64,000 bases of DNA from Atrina japonica (Eukaryota; Mollusca; Bivalvia; Pterioida; Pinnidae): positions 1,953,501-2,017,500 of the forward strand of contig BROG01000026.1 in NCBI GenBank assembly GCA_030159075.1. The letters are read 5' to 3'. Under the pieces are notes generated by a model, which saw nothing but the letters and a program-made list of their open reading frames with translations, made no database searches and was not told the origin of the DNA. Position numbers and translations under genes: made by a program. Shown here piece by piece: positions 61,501-64,000 of the stretch. Positions within the stretch are counted from its first letter, which is position 1. Each line of letters opens with the position of its first letter.

Positions 61501-61707
61501 AGTAATTATTTGAACATAAAATTACCATTTCATTATTCAATCACATGAGGTAAAAATTAGAATTTAATTTTCGCATAAAGTTATGTAAAACAGGCCAAAA
61601 ACTATCACTCGGACTTACACTATTGCTCTCAACACTTTGTCCATTGGTTCAAATTTAAATCTTGGCTTACTGGCATCCTTAATGAACTCATGAACTCGCT
61701 TTTGTGT
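55548..61707 (-). CDS. SPAG7: Sperm-associated antigen 7 homologue (R3H domain), 5 of its exons; N terminus outside the window
   Basis: Minus-strand exons: 61707-61619, 61429-61345, 60207-60118, 57905-57749, 55723-55548. They join in frame (199 codons with stop). The order matches vertebrate SPAG7: an R3H core ([20 protein letters not shown]), with the R-x3-H motif RAIVH split across the first junction, then [38 protein letters not shown], a Glu-rich linker, [20 protein letters not shown], and [20 protein letters not shown]. The last segment has a basic patch (RAKKKLK) and a Ser-rich end longer than the human protein. R3H domains bind single-stranded nucleic acid; the precise role of SPAG7 is unclear. 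The first ~50 residues (expected Lys/Arg/Glu-rich helix) are not found before 64000, so the 5' exon lies to the right. The gene converges on cyclin L. Confidence 0.93.
56050..56195. mobile_element. Short inverted-repeat MITE, family L
   Basis: TTTTACAAAAACTGTCAGGG, then TATTGGTGATTCCCC, against GGGGGAATCGCCAATA, then CCTGTCAGTCTTTGTAAAAT. About 146 bp with high pairing. Confidence 0.75.
56446..56583. mobile_element. Pogo/Tigger-like MITE, family A copy 4 (right end lost)
   Basis: CAGTGGAACCTGTCTTAAGA at the left with TA before it; GACCACCTGTCTT blocks follow; the expected GGTTCCACTG end is missing. Confidence 0.65.
57220..57358. mobile_element. Near-palindromic MITE with TAGGGCCC ends, family J
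   Basis: 139 bp. TAGGGCCCATTTTACCAAAG and GTCCTAAGT at the left pair with ACTTAGGACC and TTTCGTTAAACGGGCCCTA; both arms also carry AAATC..AAGTTTTAGT. Confidence 0.8.
58120..58385 (-). mobile_element. tRNA-derived SINE, copy 2 (reverse)
   Basis: Reverse complement of the 4466 SINE: tail side TTGTTGTTTAACGTCCCACT at the left and tRNA-like head side (CCGACTGAGTCAGGCCGGCT) at the right. A GAAATTT..TTTGG sequence is found on both flanks, a likely target duplication. Confidence 0.8.
58611..59753. mobile_element. Pogo/Tigger-like element, family B copy 2, with possible transposase remnant
   Basis: 1,143 bp. Left end CAGTTCACCCCCGTTATAAC, right end GTTATAATGGGGGTGAACTG, TA outside both. On the minus strand a frame near 59242-58945 reads [13 protein letters not shown], then, after one stop codon, [18 protein letters not shown]; this layout resembles the TI.NCF and C-terminal helix of Tigger transposases. 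The rest of the frame is broken. Confidence 0.7.
59762..60044 (+). mobile_element. Dispersed repeat ending in a hairpin, possibly Helitron-like
   Basis: Contains CATGGCCCCTATGGGTCCTA, GTCGACAATGGACAAAAGAC and ends with the hairpin GTCACCTTCAGCC-TTT-GGCTCAGATGACC followed by CTAAAAA. I recognise the 3' hairpin from bivalve repeats. A Helitron class is a guess from the terminal hairpin plus CTAA. Confidence 0.5.
60208..61344. other. SPAG7: SPAG7 intron 2
   Basis: Contains a SINE-related stretch at about 60290-60440 (GTCACCAG..TTTAGGTGAAGTGCC, GCAGTGAGGGTTCTTTTACA) and a reverse family E MITE at 61257-61341. The rest is AT-rich. Confidence 0.5.
61257..61341 (-). mobile_element. Short hairpin MITE, family E (reverse)
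   Basis: TTAAGCCCTGAAAAATATTG, then TCTGTAAATCAATGACTTGG, then CATCTTTAGGGGTAAATGGA. It abuts the donor of the SPAG7 exon at 61345-61429: the MITE end is within a few bases of it. Confidence 0.7.
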
Positions 61708-62064
61708 CTGAAATGATATGAAATAAAATTGATTTTTTTTTTCAGGTGAATTGGCAGCCATAAAAACAATTTCGAAGAATTTTATTCTATTTTTTCAATT
61801 TGGATGAAATTGTATAGAATATTTTTGTGATTTTTTTTTTCAAATAATAGAACTTAGGGCACTCATGAAAACCGACAAGAAATTGACAGGATTCAAAATA
61901 TAATCCATTAGCTCGTTTATCATCTGTATCGTGGTCTTTGGCCAATCAGATTTCGAGATGCGTCATTTAATATTTTCCATAGTACATGGTTATATGAGCT
62001 AAGCAGGTTAGATCATATGACCATATCCAAAGTGTATTACTACATACATAGTAAACCTGACTCC

Positions 62065-62945
62065 ATCTTGTAATACACAGTGGAACATAACTCGAATCTG
62101 TCTTGTTTACTAAATAACGTAATACACAGTGGATATGATCTAATCTTTACTTATATAATGTAACTCAACTCCGTCTTGTTTACTAAATAACGTAATAAAT
62201 GGTGGATTTGATCTAACCTTTATTTATATAACATAACTCGACTCTGTCTTGTTTACTAAATAACGTAATACATGGTGGATATGATCTAACCTTTACTTAT
62301 ATAACGTAACTCAACTCCGTCTTGTTTACTAAATAACGTAATACACAGTGGATATGATTTAACCTTTACTTATATAACGTAACTCAACTCCGTCTTGTTT
62401 ACTAAATAACGTAATACACAGTGGATATGATTTAACCTTTACTTATATAACGTAACTCAACTCCGTCTTGTTTACTAAATAATGTAATACACAGTGGATA
62501 TGATCTAAACTTTACTTATATAACATAACTCAACTCCGTCTTGTTTACTAAATAACGTAATACACAGTGGATATGATTTAACCTTTACTTATATAACGTA
62601 ACTCAACTCTGTCTTGTTTACTAAATAACGTAATACACAGTGGATATGATCTAAACTTTACTTATATAACATAACTCAACTCCGTCTTGTTTACTAAATA
62701 ACGTAATACACAGTGGATATGATTTAACCTTTACTTATATAACGTAACTCAACTCCGTCTTGTTTACTAAATAACGTAATACACAGTGGATATGATCTAA
62801 ACTTTACTTATATAACATAACTCAACTCCATCTTGTTTACTAAATAACGTAATACACAGTGGATATGATTTAACCTTTACTTATATAACGTAACTCAACT
62901 CCGTCTTGTTTACTAAATAACGTAATACATGGTGGATATGATCTA
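62065..62945. repeat. 73-bp minisatellite, about 12 units, with alternating A/B subtypes
   Basis: Units carry AATACACAGTGGATATGAT and CTTGTTTACTAAATAACGTA. From about 62428 on, two subtypes alternate: GATTTAACCTTTAC with ATAACGTAACTC, and GATCTAAACTTTAC with ATAACATAACTC, giving a 146-bp period. Confidence 0.93.
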
Positions 62946-63021
62946 ACTAAAACAAGCTAAGTGCTAAACCAAATACCAGAATATAGTTAGTGTATAAATG
63001 CTTTTTTACAGTTTTCTTGTA

Positions 63022-63200
63022 CAGGTAGAACCTGTCTTCAAACACCACTCTCATGAAAGACCTCCTGTCTTTTGAGACCACATTTTGAAAACCACTCAAT
63101 TAAATAACTCTGTGAAAAGAAAACTTCCTGAAGGACCACCTGTCTTGAGAGACCACATCTGAGAGGTAGAAAGGGTGGTCTCTCAAGGCGGGTTCCACTG
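63022..63200. mobile_element. Pogo/Tigger-like MITE, family A copy 5 (full length)
   Basis: 179 bp. CAGGTAGAACCTGTCTTCAA at the left and CTCTCAAGGCGGGTTCCACTG at the right, TA flanks on both sides; GACCAC blocks in both orientations. Confidence 0.8.
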
Positions 63201-63217
63201 TATATTTTTATCTACTC

Positions 63218-63393
63218 ATTACCTTGTTAAGCATCTCAAATTACCTTGTTAAGCATCTCAAATTACCTTGTTAAGCATCTCAAATTACCTTGTTAAGCAT
63301 CTCAAATTACCTTGTTAAGCATCTCAAATTACCTTGTTAAGCATCTCAAATTACCTTGTTAAGCATCTCAAATTACCTTGTTAAGCATCTCAA
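63218..63393. repeat. 22-bp tandem repeat, 8 units
   Basis: The unit is built on ATTACCTTGTTAAGCATCTC. On the minus strand each unit carries AACAAG|GTAAT, a donor-like word, inside the SPAG7 intron. Confidence 0.95.
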
Positions 63394-63462
63394 GTTATTT
63401 GGTAGATAAAACAATTTTGGTAGATGAAACAGATTATGTTGATTTTATTCACATTTTCCTTC

Positions 63463-63838
63463 TTAAGCCCCGTTCACACAATCAAAGTTTTCTTTGTCAA
63501 AGTCTGTCAAAGAAAACTTGGTCAAAATTTCTTTGATGAAGTCACCAGTCACATTATCAAAGTTTTTTGAGTGACTTGTACAAGAAAATGTAGGAACCAT
63601 GTGCTTGTAACATGTAAACATTGATTGCATCATATCAAATATCTGCTTTGATTGGCTGTATTCCAATAAAGTCCTTCAAAGTTTGAAGAAAAATAGGATG
63701 AGTTTCTATCCCATCACAGTTCTTTTACGGACTTTGATCAAAGTTTTTTTGACCATTCACATTATCAAATTTTGGATCAAAAACTTTGACCAAGAAAACT
63801 TGTACAAGAAAACTTTGATCATATGAAAGGGGCCTTAA
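63463..63838. mobile_element. TTAA-flanked MITE, piggyBac-like target site
   Basis: TTAA at 63463-63466 and 63835-63838 flank a 368-bp body whose ends pair: GCCCCGTTCACACAATCAAA against CTTTGATCATATGAAAGGGGCC. AAAGTTTTCTTG / CAAGAAAACTTT words repeat inside in both orientations. No transposase. Confidence 0.7.
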
Positions 63839-63870
63839 TATGCCTTAATTAATTAAATCATAGCCACCAT

Positions 63871-64000
63871 TTTTTCAATACTGTATACCTGGCAATTTTT
63901 CAATACTGTATCCCTGGCAATTTTTCAATACTGTATACCTGGGAATTTTTCAATACTGTATACCTGGCAATTTTTCAATACTGTATACCTGGCAATTTTT
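63871..64000. repeat. 25-bp tandem repeat running off the window
   Basis: About five units built on TTTTTCAATACTGTATACCT; the array is cut by the window edge. Confidence 0.95.

Larger units (their letters stand above)
61708..64000. other. SPAG7: SPAG7 first visible intron and right edge
   Basis: No exon for the missing N terminus was found. The stretch is nearly all repeats: the 73-bp array, a family A MITE, a 22-bp array, a TTAA-flanked MITE and a 25-bp array running off the edge. 61740-62060 is AT-rich without a recognised feature. Confidence 0.55.

Noticed and set aside
63218..63393. Repeated donor-like AACAAG|GTAAT as a multiple-donor exon of SPAG7
   Set aside because: No matching acceptor upstream on the minus strand and no reading frame resembling the SPAG7 N terminus.

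Overview
The window is nuclear DNA from an animal, most likely a marine bivalve mollusc. Genes are split into many exons with GT-AG introns, the base composition is AT-rich, and gene density is low (four genes in 64 kb). The dispersed repeats are of kinds I recognise from bivalve genomes: tRNA-derived SINEs, a tandemly built element opening near GATCTTGGCGCCCACC, and large numbers of short inverted-repeat elements (MITEs). The species cannot be fixed from the sequence.

Layout. 1-5175 is repeat-rich flank. 5176-13065 (+) is a complete three-exon gene for a multi-pass CRT-like transporter of the drug/metabolite transporter superfamily; its first intron is filled by three tandem arrays. 13066-26669 is a 13.6 kb gene-free interval made largely of transposon remnants. 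26670-39634 (-) is SDF4 (Cab45), a six-EF-hand secretory-pathway calcium-binding protein. 40023-51261 (+) is cyclin L (CCNL1-like), 11 coding exons with two cyclin boxes and an Arg/Ser tail. 55548-61707 (-) is the 3' part of SPAG7 (R3H domain); its first exon lies beyond the right edge. The last 2.3 kb holds more tandem arrays and MITEs.

SDF4 and cyclin L are head to head with 388 bp between start codons, suggesting a shared bidirectional promoter; cyclin L and SPAG7 converge. The four proteins do not form one pathway: transport, lumenal calcium binding, CDK11/splicing control, and an R3H nuclear-type protein.

The points most worth a second look are: a candidate stop-introducing ('poison') alternative exon in cyclin L at 47080; decayed tandem copies of the start of SDF4 exon 5 within the neighbouring intron; higher-order structure in two minisatellites (4-mer of about 93 bp, 2-mer of 73 bp); the SDF4-cyclin L pairing, which may be ancient because the human orthologues are also linked; a perfect 32-bp hairpin; and a diverse set of MITEs, including pogo/Tigger-like families, one with a possible transposase remnant. 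I saw no bacterial-type system, CRISPR array, rRNA or functional tRNA gene.
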